64,000 nucleotides of DNA from Sialis fuliginosa. Its lineage: Eukaryota > Arthropoda > Insecta > Megaloptera > Sialidae. The stretch lies in contig OY540813.1 of NCBI GenBank assembly GCA_961205875.1, forward strand, positions 1,273,001-1,337,000. Reading direction: 5' to 3'. Made by a program: the position numbers and the translations under genes. Shown here one piece after another: positions 34,800 to 44,600 of this stretch. Within the stretch, counting starts at the first letter, position 1. Every line of letters begins with the position of its first letter. The notes under the pieces were generated by a model. It saw nothing but the letters and a program-made list of their open reading frames with translations. It ran no database searches and was not told where the DNA came from.

Positions 34800-35566
34800 A
34801 TTTTTGTGTGTGTGTTTTTACCAATAATAAATACATATTTTAACCCTCGGATGGTAGTTTGGGGTCACACAGACCCCCAGATGTATTTTTTTAAAACATG
34901 TATCCATATTATATGTTAGCAAACCTCTTTTAACAAAATTTGAAAAAAAATATTAGTCATTTTTTTTACTTTTTTTTGGGGGGGGGGGTATTGTTGTACA
35001 GTTGGTGTTTTATGGATCATCTCTTAAATGATAACTCTCTATTTTCAATCAGATTATATAAAAAAATAAGTTAGTTTTGTCTGTAAATTCAGTTTTTGAC
35101 ATACTAATTTTGAGAGATGATAAAACTGAATATAATCAACGAGGAAGTTGCAACTTATGTATAAATATTGCACCAGTCTTTTATATGACCCCATTAATGG
35201 CTATTTTTTAATTAAATGTACTGAATTAGAAATATGTGTTGATATTTGATTACTACCATTTCTGAATATTAATCTATATACATTTAACTGTCTTACAGCG
35301 TATATAATTTGACGACAATCGGCTAATTGGTGTCAAAATGGAAATATCGCTCTTAACGTCCGGAGTACTTGGAATTATAATGATTCGACATATCTTTAAC
35401 ATTTTAGAAATGATTGAATACATTTATCTGTAAAAAAGTATTCCGGTTAAAACTTCCTGTTGGCTTGATAGCTATATCTTCAAAAATAGCAAATGACTAA
35501 TAAATTCAGTGAATAATATTTTGTCCGTTAACTGTCCATTGTTAGTCTTACTTTAACTGCAGAAAC
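34800..35566. repeat. Gene 1 downstream unit duplicated after gene 2
   Basis: From TTTTTACCAATAATAAATAC and TTTTAACCCTCGGATGGTAG (34,816-34,870) onward the sequence matches that after gene 2 (38,447-38,945), including TCACACAGACC, a G run and AATCAGATTATATAAA. A MITE A fragment (35,165-35,345) sits within it. This shows that genes 1 and 2 arose by duplication of a block that included 3' flanking DNA. Confidence 0.85.
35511..35566 (+). promoter_or_regulatory. Degenerate core promoter of lectin gene 2
   Basis: At the place where the paralogues have ACTATAAATATTTTGCAA this gene has GTGAATAATATTTTGTCC, lacking a TATA consensus. The later TTAGTCTTACTTTAACTGCAG segment is retained. Expression may be altered relative to the paralogues. 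Confidence 0.5.
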
Positions 35567-38387
35567 ATGAAGTCTAAAGTATTTGCATCATTGTTTCTAT
35601 TCTATCTTAACATTTCTGTTTGTTTATCTCACGCTGTCTTATATGTAAGTATTCATTTAATATTGTTAGAACCATAGACATAGAGCATGGACTGCGCATT
35701 CTGTATTAACATAATGGTGTAACATTTCTCCAAGACAGTGAGAGAGATGCTGTGGCGTTTGGGATATATCTATCTCTTTTTCTAATAAGAATTAAATAGA
35801 CACTCTTGATTAAAAAAGGACAAGTATATCCCAAATGTATTTTTTGAAACGACTTTATTTTCAAGTCTATGTCTATTGTTAGAACCATAATAACGACGTA
35901 TATTGAATCTGTAATTGTAATTTTATAGGTTAATACAAAATCAAACGATACTTACAATCAAATTGATCCACATAATGAAGTGAATATATTTTCAATTCAT
36001 AATGAAGGTAACTTTAACATAAATCTAAAATATTCGTTTATGAATAAAGAAATTTTTCGTAAATATTTCTTTTGCAGATAAGGAACTAGATAAGGTGTTA
36101 AAATTCCGCGACGATTACACTCTGTATCCTGGACACGGCTATTACAAATATCACAATTATGGGGCCTTATGGCCCAATGCAAAGTACATTTGTGAACTAG
36201 AAGGGGCCCATTTAGCTGTGATCAATTCTCAAGCCGAAGCTGATTTGATCACATGGATTATTAAAACATATCCCAAGGCCCTTGTTACGTATCCAGATTA
36301 TATATCTTTAGGCTTCCATGACATGCACAAGGAAGGCGAATATGTTACTGTAACAGGTATATACATATATATACAGGATGTCAAATATGTAATCAAATGG
36401 TATATACAGCATCGAAAAACAAAAATATCTGCCTTGAGAACCACGGGACTTTCTTATACCTAACCTAACCTAACCTAACAGTGAATTGTATACGTAATTC
36501 TTTGTTTATTAAAATATTTCTAACAAAATAAAACAAAATGAATAATATAGGTAATATTATTCTCTCCATTATATAACAAGTGTTTTTTTTTAACGTAATA
36601 ACTGAAAACGAATGTTTACTCTTGTAAATTTTTGGATTTTTAAATTATTTTTGAAATAAAATAAAAATGTTTTAGATAAAAAATGTCGAGTATGTTATTA
36701 TCTATAATTTATTCCCCATACATTTTTTTCTAACATTTATGATTTAGCCAGAAAGAATTTTTTTATGTAATTATTTAGATTCACCTACACAGTTCACTCT
36801 CAGTATTACGTATAAGAAAGTCCCATGTTACCTACGGCAAATACACACACTGTTCAATCTCTGTAATACGTATAAGAAAGTCCCATGACACTCATGGCAG
36901 ATATTTCTCCTCTCTTATGAACCATTTGAATTATAATAATTTTTTTTTAAATTCGTTTTTACAAAAAAATGAATAGAACATAAATTATAGATATAGATAT
37001 TACCTACATTTTTTAACTTGACCATTTTTCTCTATGTTGCACTGTTTCAGAGTAATTCGAAAAATTAAAAAATCGACGTAGGTAAACATCCGTATCTGGT
37101 TGAAAGATCGTTTTCAAAAATAGGACGTTTTCTTCCCAGCCAAAAATTAATCTTAAATATAAAATATCAGCCTTCTACGATTTGTCGTATTTGAGTTACA
37201 GCGCTTACAGACAGACAGACAGACAGACAGAAAGACAGACGGACACACAGACATCATGGCGAAAATAGTCAGAATGGATCCAGGGAAGGTCAAAATAGAT
37301 AATTCCGTCAAAATCCGGAGTTTGAAAAAAATCGGCTTCATTATACTTATACTAATGTATATTTCATATACATGCTATAAGAAAGTAAAAAATACTTGTT
37401 CAATATTTTTGAAAAAGCTATTCAACTACACCAAACTCGACCCCCCCCCACTTACAGGGAGTGGTGGAGGGGGAAACTTTGATATCTTAAATGGAAACAC
37501 TTTTTTTTCCTTTTCTAACATAGAGTGTACCTTGTTTCTCCCCGAGAAATACCTTAAAGAATTCATCCATGGAAATAAGTTGAAATTTAGAGAGAGTGGA
37601 TTTTTAGGGTCACTGATTACGAATCCGCTATCAGAATTCTGAAATTCAAGATGGTGGATTCAATATGGAGGACACTGACATTTAAATCTTCGAGAATATT
37701 GATAAAAAATGTTTATTCAGGGGTTTAGCGTTGAGTTGTGCCGAGAAAGAGTGAATTTTCAAAATCTCATTTCGAATTTACGTATTGATGTCAGCCATAT
37801 TGGATAAACCATTTTGAATTACGTGAATCTGACATTGGATTTGTAATTAGTGAACCCAGAAATACACATTTTTATCAATATTCTCGAAGATTTAAATGTC
37901 CATATTGAATCCGCTATCTTGAATTTTACAAATCTGATAGCGGATTCGTAATCAGCGACCCCTAAAACACCCATACGATCATTTAAAAAATGGGGTTAGT
38001 TAAAAAAAAAACACGTAAATCGGATAAGTGGTTCTCGAGTGATAAGCGCACTAACGGACAGACTGACAGACAGAGAGACGTTGCATTTTATAATATGTAG
38101 AGATATAAATATAGATATAGTGAAACCTTTTTTATATATATTTATATAACGTTCTTTTTTTTAAAGATCAATATTGTATATCATTAAAAGATTTTCGAAA
38201 TTGCCGAAAAAATATTTGGTATTGTTTTTCAGGTGGTCTTTTGAGTGATTCTGGATTTACAAAATGGTACACAGGTGAACCCGAGGGCGGTGACAAACAA
38301 AACTGTGGATTAATGCATTATAGTGGTGTCCTTGTAGAAGGATTCTGCGAATACACATATAGTTTTATGTGTGAAAAAGAACTATAA
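35567..38387 (+). CDS. Secreted C-type lectin, gene 2
   Basis: Exons 35,567-35,644, 35,929-36,007, 36,078-36,356 and 38,233-38,387; 196 residues. Signal peptide MKSKVFASLFLFYLNISVCL then SHA. The linker carries an N-D-T glycosylation sequon (SNDTYNQ). Lectin-domain cysteines: KYICELE, QNCGLMH, EGFCEYT and FMCEKEL (four). The ligand loop reads GEPEGGDK: glutamate-proline is kept but asparagine is lost, and the segment before the third cysteine (VLVEGFC) has no aspartate, so the calcium-2 site looks incomplete. Intron 3 is 1.9 kb and full of repeats. Exon 1, exon 2 and the start of exon 3 (DKELDKVLKF) are closest to gene 6, with which it shares an intron-1 insertion. An AATAAA lies at 38,393-38,398. 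Promoter TATA is degenerate, but the reading frame and splice sites are intact. Confidence 0.9.
35677..35874. mobile_element. Short element in gene 2 intron 1 with 15-bp duplication
   Basis: 198 bp flanked by exact direct repeats ATTGTTAGAACCATA (35,662-35,676 and 35,875-35,889). It has short inverted ends GACATAGA / TCTATGTC. Gene 4 has one uninterrupted copy of the 15-bp target in intron 1 (gene 5 a near copy), so the empty site is known; gene 6 has the same insertion at the same place. The long duplication suggests retroposition (SINE-like), the inverted ends a DNA element; class unresolved. Confidence 0.85.
36405..37340. repeat. Large dispersed repeat in gene 2 intron 3
   Basis: It starts near AAAATATCTGCCTTGAGAAC, contains four CCTAA units at 36,460-36,478, CATCCGTATCTGGTTGAAAG, ACGATTTGTCGTATTTGAGT, a GACA array (37,208-37,235) and CATCATGGCGAAAATAGTCA. 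Related copies are at 12.4-13.15, 24.4-24.6 (inverted) and 47.95-48.65 kb. The ATGGCG frame from 37,256 is repeat-derived. Confidence 0.8.
37602..37967. repeat. Foldback in gene 2 intron 3
   Basis: TTTTAGGGTCACTGATTACG at the left and CGTAATCAGCGACCCCTAAA at the right begin arms of about 110 bp that also pair through ATCTTCGAGAATATTGATAA. Non-coding MITE-like element. Confidence 0.8.
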
Positions 38388-38436
38388 AATACAATAAATT
38401 TTATTTTTATTGATTTTTAAACTGTATAATGTAACT

Positions 38437-39250
38437 CTGTATTTTTACCAATAATAAATACATATTTTAACCCTCGGATGGTAGTTTGAGGTCACACAGA
38501 CCTCCAAATGTATTTTTTTTTAAAACATATATCCAAAATATGTATAAAAAGTTAGCAGGCCTCTTTTAAAAGAATTTGAAAAAATATATATATATTTGTC
38601 AATTTTATTTATTTATTTTTATTTGTTGGAGGGGGGGGGGGTATCATTGTACAGGTGGTGTTTCATAGATCATCTCTTAAATTATAACTATTTATTTTCA
38701 ATCAGATTATATAAACAAAAATTAGTTTTATCTGTAAATTCAGTTTTTGACACACTAATTTTCAGAGATGGTAAAACTGAATATAATCGACTATATACAT
38801 TTAATTATATTATTTTATATATATTTGATTACTACGATTTCTGAATATTAATCTATATACATTTAACTGTCTTACAGCGTGATTTGATCACATGAGGCCA
38901 ATAGGTGTCAAAATGGTGGACATTTAAACTAATTATTAGTATAATTTATTTATTAATTATTATATTATCAAAGCAACTGCTTTACATTGTTTCAAATATT
39001 TTTCTTTTATAACTTTTGTGTCGTAGTACTAATCATTAGAAAGTGTCTATCACTGCGTGATCATTACTGGTTTTATTTTATCTATTACTGGAAAAAAAAC
39101 ATAAACAAAATAAAAGGCTATAATTAAAAAATTGTTTTAATAAAGATGTACTTGTTTTATTAGTAACATGAGTTTACAAAAAAGAAGCCCGTCAATCACA
39201 AAAACAGTAAACTTTGATCTTATAGCGGCCATAACTGGTGCCAATACCTT
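38437..39250. repeat. Gene 2 downstream duplicate unit and MITE A copy
   Basis: 38,447-38,800 mirrors the flank after gene 1 (AACCCTCGGATGGTAG, TCACACAGACC, G run). From about 38,815 to 39,249 is a MITE A copy with its right terminus TAACTGGTGCCAATACCT followed by TA; its left end is not clear. Confidence 0.8.
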
Positions 39251-39312
39251 ATTTATTATTTGTAAAAATACAGCATTATACAGTTTTAAAAATCAAATAA
39301 AATTAATATATT

Positions 39313-40956
39313 TTATAGTTCTTTTTCACACATAAAACTCCAGGCAATTGAGCAGGTACCATCGTGAAGGGCCCCGTTATAATTCATATATCCACAGCTG
39401 TAGTCGTTACCTCCTTTGGGTTGACCTTTGTCCCATTTTGCATAACCAGAATCAGTCAATAGACCACCTGAAAAAAATTTTGTTTTGTAATTGTAAAATT
39501 ATTTTCGTTTTTGAGAAGTTTCACTGTATTTGAAAATATACCTGTTACAGTAACATATTCGCCTTCTTTGTACCTATCATGGTAGCCTACAGAAATATAA
39601 TCAGGATGCGGGACAAGTGCTTTTGGATAAGTTTTAATTATTGAAACGATCAAATCTGCCTCGGCTTGAGAATTGATAACAACTAAATGGGCCCCTTCTA
39701 GTTCACATATGTATTTTGCATTGGGCCACAAGGCCCCATGGATATGATATTTGTAATAGCCAAGTCCAGGGTACAGGGTGTAATCGTCACGGAACTTAAA
39801 CATCTTTTTTATTTCCACTTCCTTATCTGCTGAAGAAATAATTATAAAATTATTTATAAAGCATGAATTATTTAGTCACTTAAGGGGCTATGCTAGTTTA
39901 TCGGCCAAAAAAAGGTGTTTTTCACGAATTTTTTTCCAGCAATCTATGACAGATATCGTTCTAAATCTTTTTGGGTTTAATAAATGCACTATTGAAGTAC
40001 ACAATATTTTTTTTTAAATTAATTTTACTATACATATGTATATGTGTATAATGCAGCCATGTATGCAGGTATGAAAAAAAAACAGGTGCGCAGTGTCCCA
40101 GTGTTTTAGCAGGAACGAAACACCTGAAACACAAAACAAGATATGTCTTTTATTCAGTAGGTGGTTGGCTATGGCCTGAACTAGAATTTTAATTTTTGGG
40201 GCAAAAATAAGAAAATGGCGGCTGTTTGAACAAACGGAATCGAAAAAGACCCTTTTTTTCTTGGGTTTTCCTTGTAAAAAAATAGAAAAAATTTGAATTT
40301 TGACATAATCCTAGTTCCAGCCATGCCTATATATGTAACAAACATGTGGTTAAAATTTCAGACCGATCGATTGAGTAGTTTTCGAGAAATCATTGGGACA
40401 GTATCGAAAAACATCATTTCGAGAAAAACGCGTTTAAAGTTTATTTTTTTTTTAAATTGTTATAAAGTTGATACTTACAACTAATCAGTAAAGTAGGAGA
40501 AAGTATATTTATAAGGCTCAGATCACTCTAAAATATTAACACAATATTTTCGAAGGTATTTACTTTCAAAAAATGAAAAAAAAATCGATTTTTTGAAATG
40601 TATAAACTAGCATAGTCCCTTAAAGTAAAAATATACACCTTAACAACAATAAAATAAAGTCACTCGATACGTGTTTCGACTTCACAAGAAGTCCTCATCA
40701 GGAGCCTAACAGTTTCAGTTTAGATTTATTAAAAAACTCACCTTCATTTTGTATTGAAAATATGTTTACCCCATTTTGTGGATCATTTTGATTGAAATTA
40801 TCGTTTGGTTTTGTATTGATCTATAAAATTAGAAGAACATATTCAATATAGTTCTAACAATAATAAATAAATACTTACATAGAAGACAGCATAAGAATAA
40901 CAAATAGAAGCATTTAGATAAAACAGAAAAAAAGTTAAAAATACTTTAGACTTCAT
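39313..40956 (-). CDS. Secreted C-type lectin, gene 3
   Basis: Minus-strand exons 40,956-40,879, 40,820-40,742, 39,829-39,542 and 39,467-39,313; 199 residues, intron 1 only 58 bp. Signal peptide MKSKVFLTFFLFYLNASICY then SYA. The exon 2 linker lacks a glycosylation sequon (PNDNFNQ). Lectin cysteines: KYICELE, YSCGYMN, DGTCSIAW and FMCEKEL (four). The ligand loop is GQPKGGND and the segment before the third cysteine is LHDGTC, as in gene 1, so canonical EPN/WND sugar binding is doubtful. HLVVINSQ replaces the usual HLAVINSQ. The exon 3 acceptor is a CAGCAG tandem. Intron 2 holds a TTAA-flanked transposon and a hammerhead-like motif. Transcribed convergently with gene 2 and divergently from gene 4. 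Confidence 0.9.
39884..40619. mobile_element. TTAA-flanked element (GGGGCTATGC termini) in gene 3 intron 2
   Basis: TTAA at 39,880-39,883 and 40,620-40,623 flanks termini GGGGCTATGCTAGTTTAT / ATAAACTAGCATAGTCCC. TTAA duplication indicates piggyBac-type mobilisation. The interior shares GAGAAAAACGCGTTTAAAGT with the element at 31.6 kb. No transposase frame. Confidence 0.82.
40661..40715 (-). ncRNA. Hammerhead-ribozyme-like core in gene 3 intron 2
   Basis: On the minus strand CTGATGAG is followed by a perfect stem GACTTC/GAAGTC with loop TTGT and then GAAAC, that is CUGAUGA - stem II - GAAA, the complete hammerhead catalytic core. A short possible stem III is CAC...GTG around GTATCGA, but the expected UH before the cleavage point is not evident, so activity is uncertain. 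It lies 27 bp from exon 2 and on the same strand as the gene. Probably the relic of a Penelope-like or other hammerhead-bearing retroelement. Confidence 0.5.
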
Positions 40957-41020
40957 GTTTATTCTGTTAATGTTATCAGACACTGGCAGAAATAAGTTCA
41001 GTTGCAAAATATTTATAGTT
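40957..41020 (-). promoter_or_regulatory. Core promoter of lectin gene 3
   Basis: On the minus strand ACTATAAATATTTTGCAA (TATAAAT at 41,017-41,011) is followed about 30 bp later by TTCTGCCAGTGTCTGATAAC. It is nearly base-for-base identical to gene 4's promoter. Confidence 0.7.
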
Positions 41021-41165
41021 TTTTTTTAAATTACAAGTCATTTGCTATTTTTAAATCACATATGTACCACATAAATATTATATTTCTGTCTCGGTTTATT
41101 CAAATATATAATTTCTAATTTCATCGTGTAAGGTTAATGATATTTTTCATAATTTAGATGAGTAA

Positions 41166-41310
41166 TCATACCCCAGTGTTGGACTCTTGTTTAATGAATT
41201 AAATTTACTAAATAAAATATCATTACTGAATCATAATCTATAGAAACTTAACTGTAAGACAACTTAATTTGATGACAATCGACCAGTGGGTGTCAAAATG
41301 TTTAAAAAAA
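41166..41310. mobile_element. MITE family A fragment
   Basis: TACCCCAGTGTTGGACTCTT and TTGATGACAATCGACCAGTG followed by GGTGTCAAAATG identify the left part of MITE A; both termini are missing. Confidence 0.65.
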
Positions 41311-41960
41311 TATTTATTAATTATTATTATACAAGGTGGTCCGGTTTGGGATACAGATATTTTAAGAACTGATTCTTTGGTTCATTGTGAGTAAAAAATT
41401 GTACGGGAAGGTGGGGTCTACCTTCAACACTCTCTGAGCTACAGGATGTTTAAAAACTTCCTTCAGAGTAGTACTTACAAACGAAGGTTATCTCATAACT
41501 TTCAAAGTAACATAATTAGAGCAACCCCAATGAGTCAGTTTCATAGGTAATTAACTAACGTATTTTTCAGTATTAGCGTTATTGCTCATAAAATTAAAAA
41601 AATATTTTGAAAATTTGTATGAAAAAGACATTTTTCGCCAAAAGTACCTATAATATGTGGTACTTCTTATTATTATTAATTTGTTGAAACTAAAGTGTAA
41701 TGTAGATAGATAGTGAATTATTGATTAAAAATTCTTTAGGTACAAGGTTCGAAAATGGCCAGTTTTTTTTAGTTTCAGTGTCAAAGGGAACATCCATAAA
41801 TCAAGATTTTTTTTATAGAATTTTTAGACCTCTATGGTGGGAGGGGCTTCGAAGACTATTATTTACATGGAGTTGACACTCTGCCCCAATTTTTATTACC
41901 CATATACATAAGTTAATTTAGTAATTATAATAAATATAATATAAACAATATAATAATATA
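41311..41960. other. Gene-free intergenic stretch between genes 3 and 4
   Basis: It starts with an unassigned segment CAAGGTGGTCCGGTTTGG and contains AT-rich DNA with no frame. Nothing else recognised. Confidence 0.4.
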
Positions 41961-42369
41961 CAGTGTATTCCAAATTGATTAAGACATAGAAAATTTAACA
42001 TAGGGACAATTAGAAATGTTGTAGTAACCTTTGGTCAAATTTAACGATGTATCATTGGTATATTTTGAAATGCCGCCTCGAAACTAACAGATAATTTTTA
42101 AATAAATCAACAGTATTTTGTTTTCAACTTTAATGAAGAATAAAATACATTAATAAAATTAAAGTAAGCATCCTAGATAAAATTATAATAATATTTTTTG
42201 GCAGATATAAATTTGAAAACAAAATACTAATTACTATTTTATTAAATTTTGTGGTGGCATTTCAAAATTCACCAATCACACATCGTTAAATTTGACCAAA
42301 GGTTACTACAACAGTTCTAATTGTCCCCATGTTAAATTTCCTATGTCTTAATCAACTTAGAATACACTG
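41961..42369. mobile_element. Palindromic TA-flanked MITE upstream of gene 4
   Basis: CAGTGTATTCCAAATTGATT at the left and AATCAACTTAGAATACACTG at the right begin near-complementary arms of about 115 bp (TTGGTCAAATTTAACGATGT pairs with its complement near 42,280), flanked by TA. The centre is unpaired and non-coding. It ends about 130 bp before the gene 4 start. Confidence 0.85.
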
Positions 42370-42445
42370 TATAATTAGTTAATGTGGTCGATGAATTAAT
42401 AAAAATATGATAAAAAAACAACAACAAATGACTAATAAGTTAAAC

Positions 42446-42500
42446 TATAAATATTTTGCAAATTAACTTATTTCTGCCAGTGTCTGATAACTGCAGAAAC
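42446..42500 (+). promoter_or_regulatory. Core promoter of lectin gene 4
   Basis: ACTATAAATATTTTGCAA with TATAAAT at 42,446, then TTCTGCCAGTGTCTGATAAC, then CTGCAGAAAC immediately before the ATG. The CCAGTG about 31 bp after TATA fits an arthropod initiator. Confidence 0.7.
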
Positions 42501-44129
42501 ATGAATTCTAAAGTGTTTTTAACTTTGTTCCTTATATATCTAAATACTAATTTTTGTTCTTCTCACGCTGTTTTGAATGTAAGTATTTATTTATTATTGT
42601 TAGAACCATAATAACGTCTTATATTGAATCTGTATTTATAATATTTATAGATAAATACAACACCCATTGATACAGCTAACCCAAATGATTCGCAAAATGG
42701 AGTAAATATATTTTCAATTCATAACGAAGGTACAATACATAACTTTTATATATATAAATCTAAATTATTTGTTAATAAATAAAAAAATATTACGTAATTA
42801 TTTTTTCAGCAGATAAGGAACCAGGTAAAAAATTCCGTGACGATTACACCCTGTACCCTGGACAGGGTTTTTACAAATATCATATCGAAGGGGCCCTATG
42901 GCACAATGCAAAATATATATGTGAACTGGAAGGGGCCCATTTAGCTGTGATCAATTCTCAAGCCGAGGCTGATTTAATTTCTTTGATAATTACTTCGTAT
43001 CCTAAACCGAGTCTTCCTGAACCGCATTGGACTTTGTTAGGTTTTCATGATAAAATTAAAGATGGCGAATTCGTGACTATATTAGGTAAATAAAACATGT
43101 ATATTTGAAAGGTATTATTTTTTACATTTATAATAATTAAAAAACAAAATAATTGGCCTGGGTCTAAATTTTTTCCTTTAAACCAGTATACTTTAAGTAT
43201 TATCAGGCCCAGGCCAAACATCATTTGGGGGCCCCATACCCCTCAGTCTCAAGAGCGTAAGGGAATTTATAATACCATATTATTCTTAAATTTAGTTTGA
43301 ATTCGTATCAGATAATATAAATAATATATATTTATGTAAAATATTAATTATTTTTGGGACCCTTGAATATTCTTTGAAATTAAAAATACACCTCTGAGTG
43401 GATTCATTTTGGCGTAACCTACAACTTTTCTATTTTCGAAAATTCTGAGAATTGGGGCATTTTTGAAGTGGCTTGCGTCAAACAAATTTAACGATAGTTA
43501 TAGGAAATTTACGAATAACCCTTATTTTTTTACTTGAATTACATGATTTTATAATGCAAACAACGGGGAATATATTGACCTACAAAAATATTGGGGCATT
43601 TAGCGAGACAACATGTCAAATTCATGATGTTATGTAATTTATAAATAACCGACTGATTTTTGCACAATTGCTAGATAAATAATAGTAAAATGTTATGGTT
43701 ATATTGGCCTGGTCTTTTGCCCAAACCTACGCCCTAAACATGCCACATCAAAAACGCCCCAATTCTCAGAATTTTCGAAGACAAAAAAGTTGTAGGTTAC
43801 GCCAAAATAAATCCACTCACGAAGTTTCAGAGGAGTATTTTTTATTCGGGACCGAGGACTAGAAGTCTAAACAGACAGAACGAGAATTGAAAAACGATCA
43901 CAATGCTTCCTACAATCTTTCGGATACGGTGAGAAACCAAAATTCCACTTTTGATCTTGTTCTAGGTGGACTGTTGAAAGATACTGGATATACAAAATGG
44001 GGGAGCGGGCAACCCAACAATGCATTTGGTAAACAGGACTGTGGGTGCGTTCATTCAGGCGGTCTTCTTGACGATTGCACTTGCACCACGCCTTATAGTT
44101 TCATGTGCGAAAAAGAAACTGTAAAATAA
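42501..44129 (+). CDS. Secreted C-type lectin, gene 4 (six-cysteine form)
   Basis: Exons 42,501-42,578, 42,651-42,729, 42,810-43,085 and 43,966-44,129; 198 residues. Signal peptide MNSKVFLTLFLIYLNTNFCS then SHA. The linker carries an N-D-S sequon (PNDSQNG). Lectin-domain cysteines: KYICELE, then DCGCVH, DDCTCTT and FMCEKE, that is two more than genes 1-3, placed so they could form an extra disulfide between the loop strands. The ligand loop reads GQPNNAFGKQ, and LLDDC keeps the aspartate expected before the third cysteine. Distal exon 3 (LPEPHWTLLGFHDKIKDGEF) is distinct from genes 1-3 and groups it with gene 5. The C-terminus has a four-residue extension (ETVK). Exon 3 has no methionine, so start-codon-based scans miss it. 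Confidence 0.9.
43381..43845. repeat. Inverted-repeat element in gene 4 intron 3
   Basis: Arms of roughly 110 bp: GGCGTAACCTACAACTTTTC and AATTCTGAGAATTGGGGCAT on the left pair with GCCCCAATTCTCAGAATTTT and AAGTTGTAGGTTACGCC on the right. Non-coding MITE-like foldback. Just upstream (43,150-43,220) is a smaller inverted pair TTGGCCTGGG / CCCAGGCCAA. Confidence 0.8.
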
Positions 44130-44221
44130 ATTCATTTCATATCATTTTTAATAACCCTATCTTAAATTTCGCTTTTTTGCAAGAATATATATTATACAGC
44201 CAATTGAAACTCACCACAATA

Positions 44222-44600
44222 CATGGATTACCAGAAAGATGGAGACGTGCCCTGGAATGATCAGGGCAGGCGACGTTTATGAGCTCAAAAAGACAAAAAT
44301 TTCGGTACCCGATTTTATCTTTTTTCTTATGTATATTCTATAAATATAAACAAACATTACATGGATTACCAGAGGGATGGAGACGTGCCCTGGGATGATC
44401 AGGGCAGGCGACGATTACGAAATCCAAGAGACAAAAATTTTGGTACCCGATTTTATCTTTTTTCTTATGTGTATTCTATAAATATAAAAAACATTACATG
44501 GATTACCGGATGGATGTGGAGGTGCCCTGGGCTGATCAGGGCAGGTAACGTTTACGAGATCCACGAGACAAAAGTTCAGCCTCCGATTCATGTGTGTATT
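44222..44600 (+). repeat. Three tandem exon-like units encoding VPW(N/D/A)DQG
   Basis: Three ~140-bp units begin with ATG at 44,223, 44,361 and 44,499 and read MDYQKDGDVPWNDQGRRR, MDYQRDGDVPWDDQGRRR and MDYRMDVEVPWADQGR, then differ in length before a stop. Each is followed by AATTT(C/T)GGTACCCGATTTT or its remains. They start 93 bp after the gene 4 stop codon. They are homologous to the units at 17.7-18.4 kb. I do not recognise the peptide; they could be exons captured in a repeat or a small unknown gene family. Confidence 0.55.

Noticed and set aside
35706-35888. 60-residue minus-strand frame in gene 2 intron 1
   Set aside because: It lies within the short inserted element and is not conserved in the gene 6 copy.
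37256-37642. 128-residue plus-strand frame with ATGGCGAAAATAGTC start
   Set aside because: The start lies in a dispersed repeat also present at 48.57 kb, and the frame continues into a foldback inside gene 2 intron 3.
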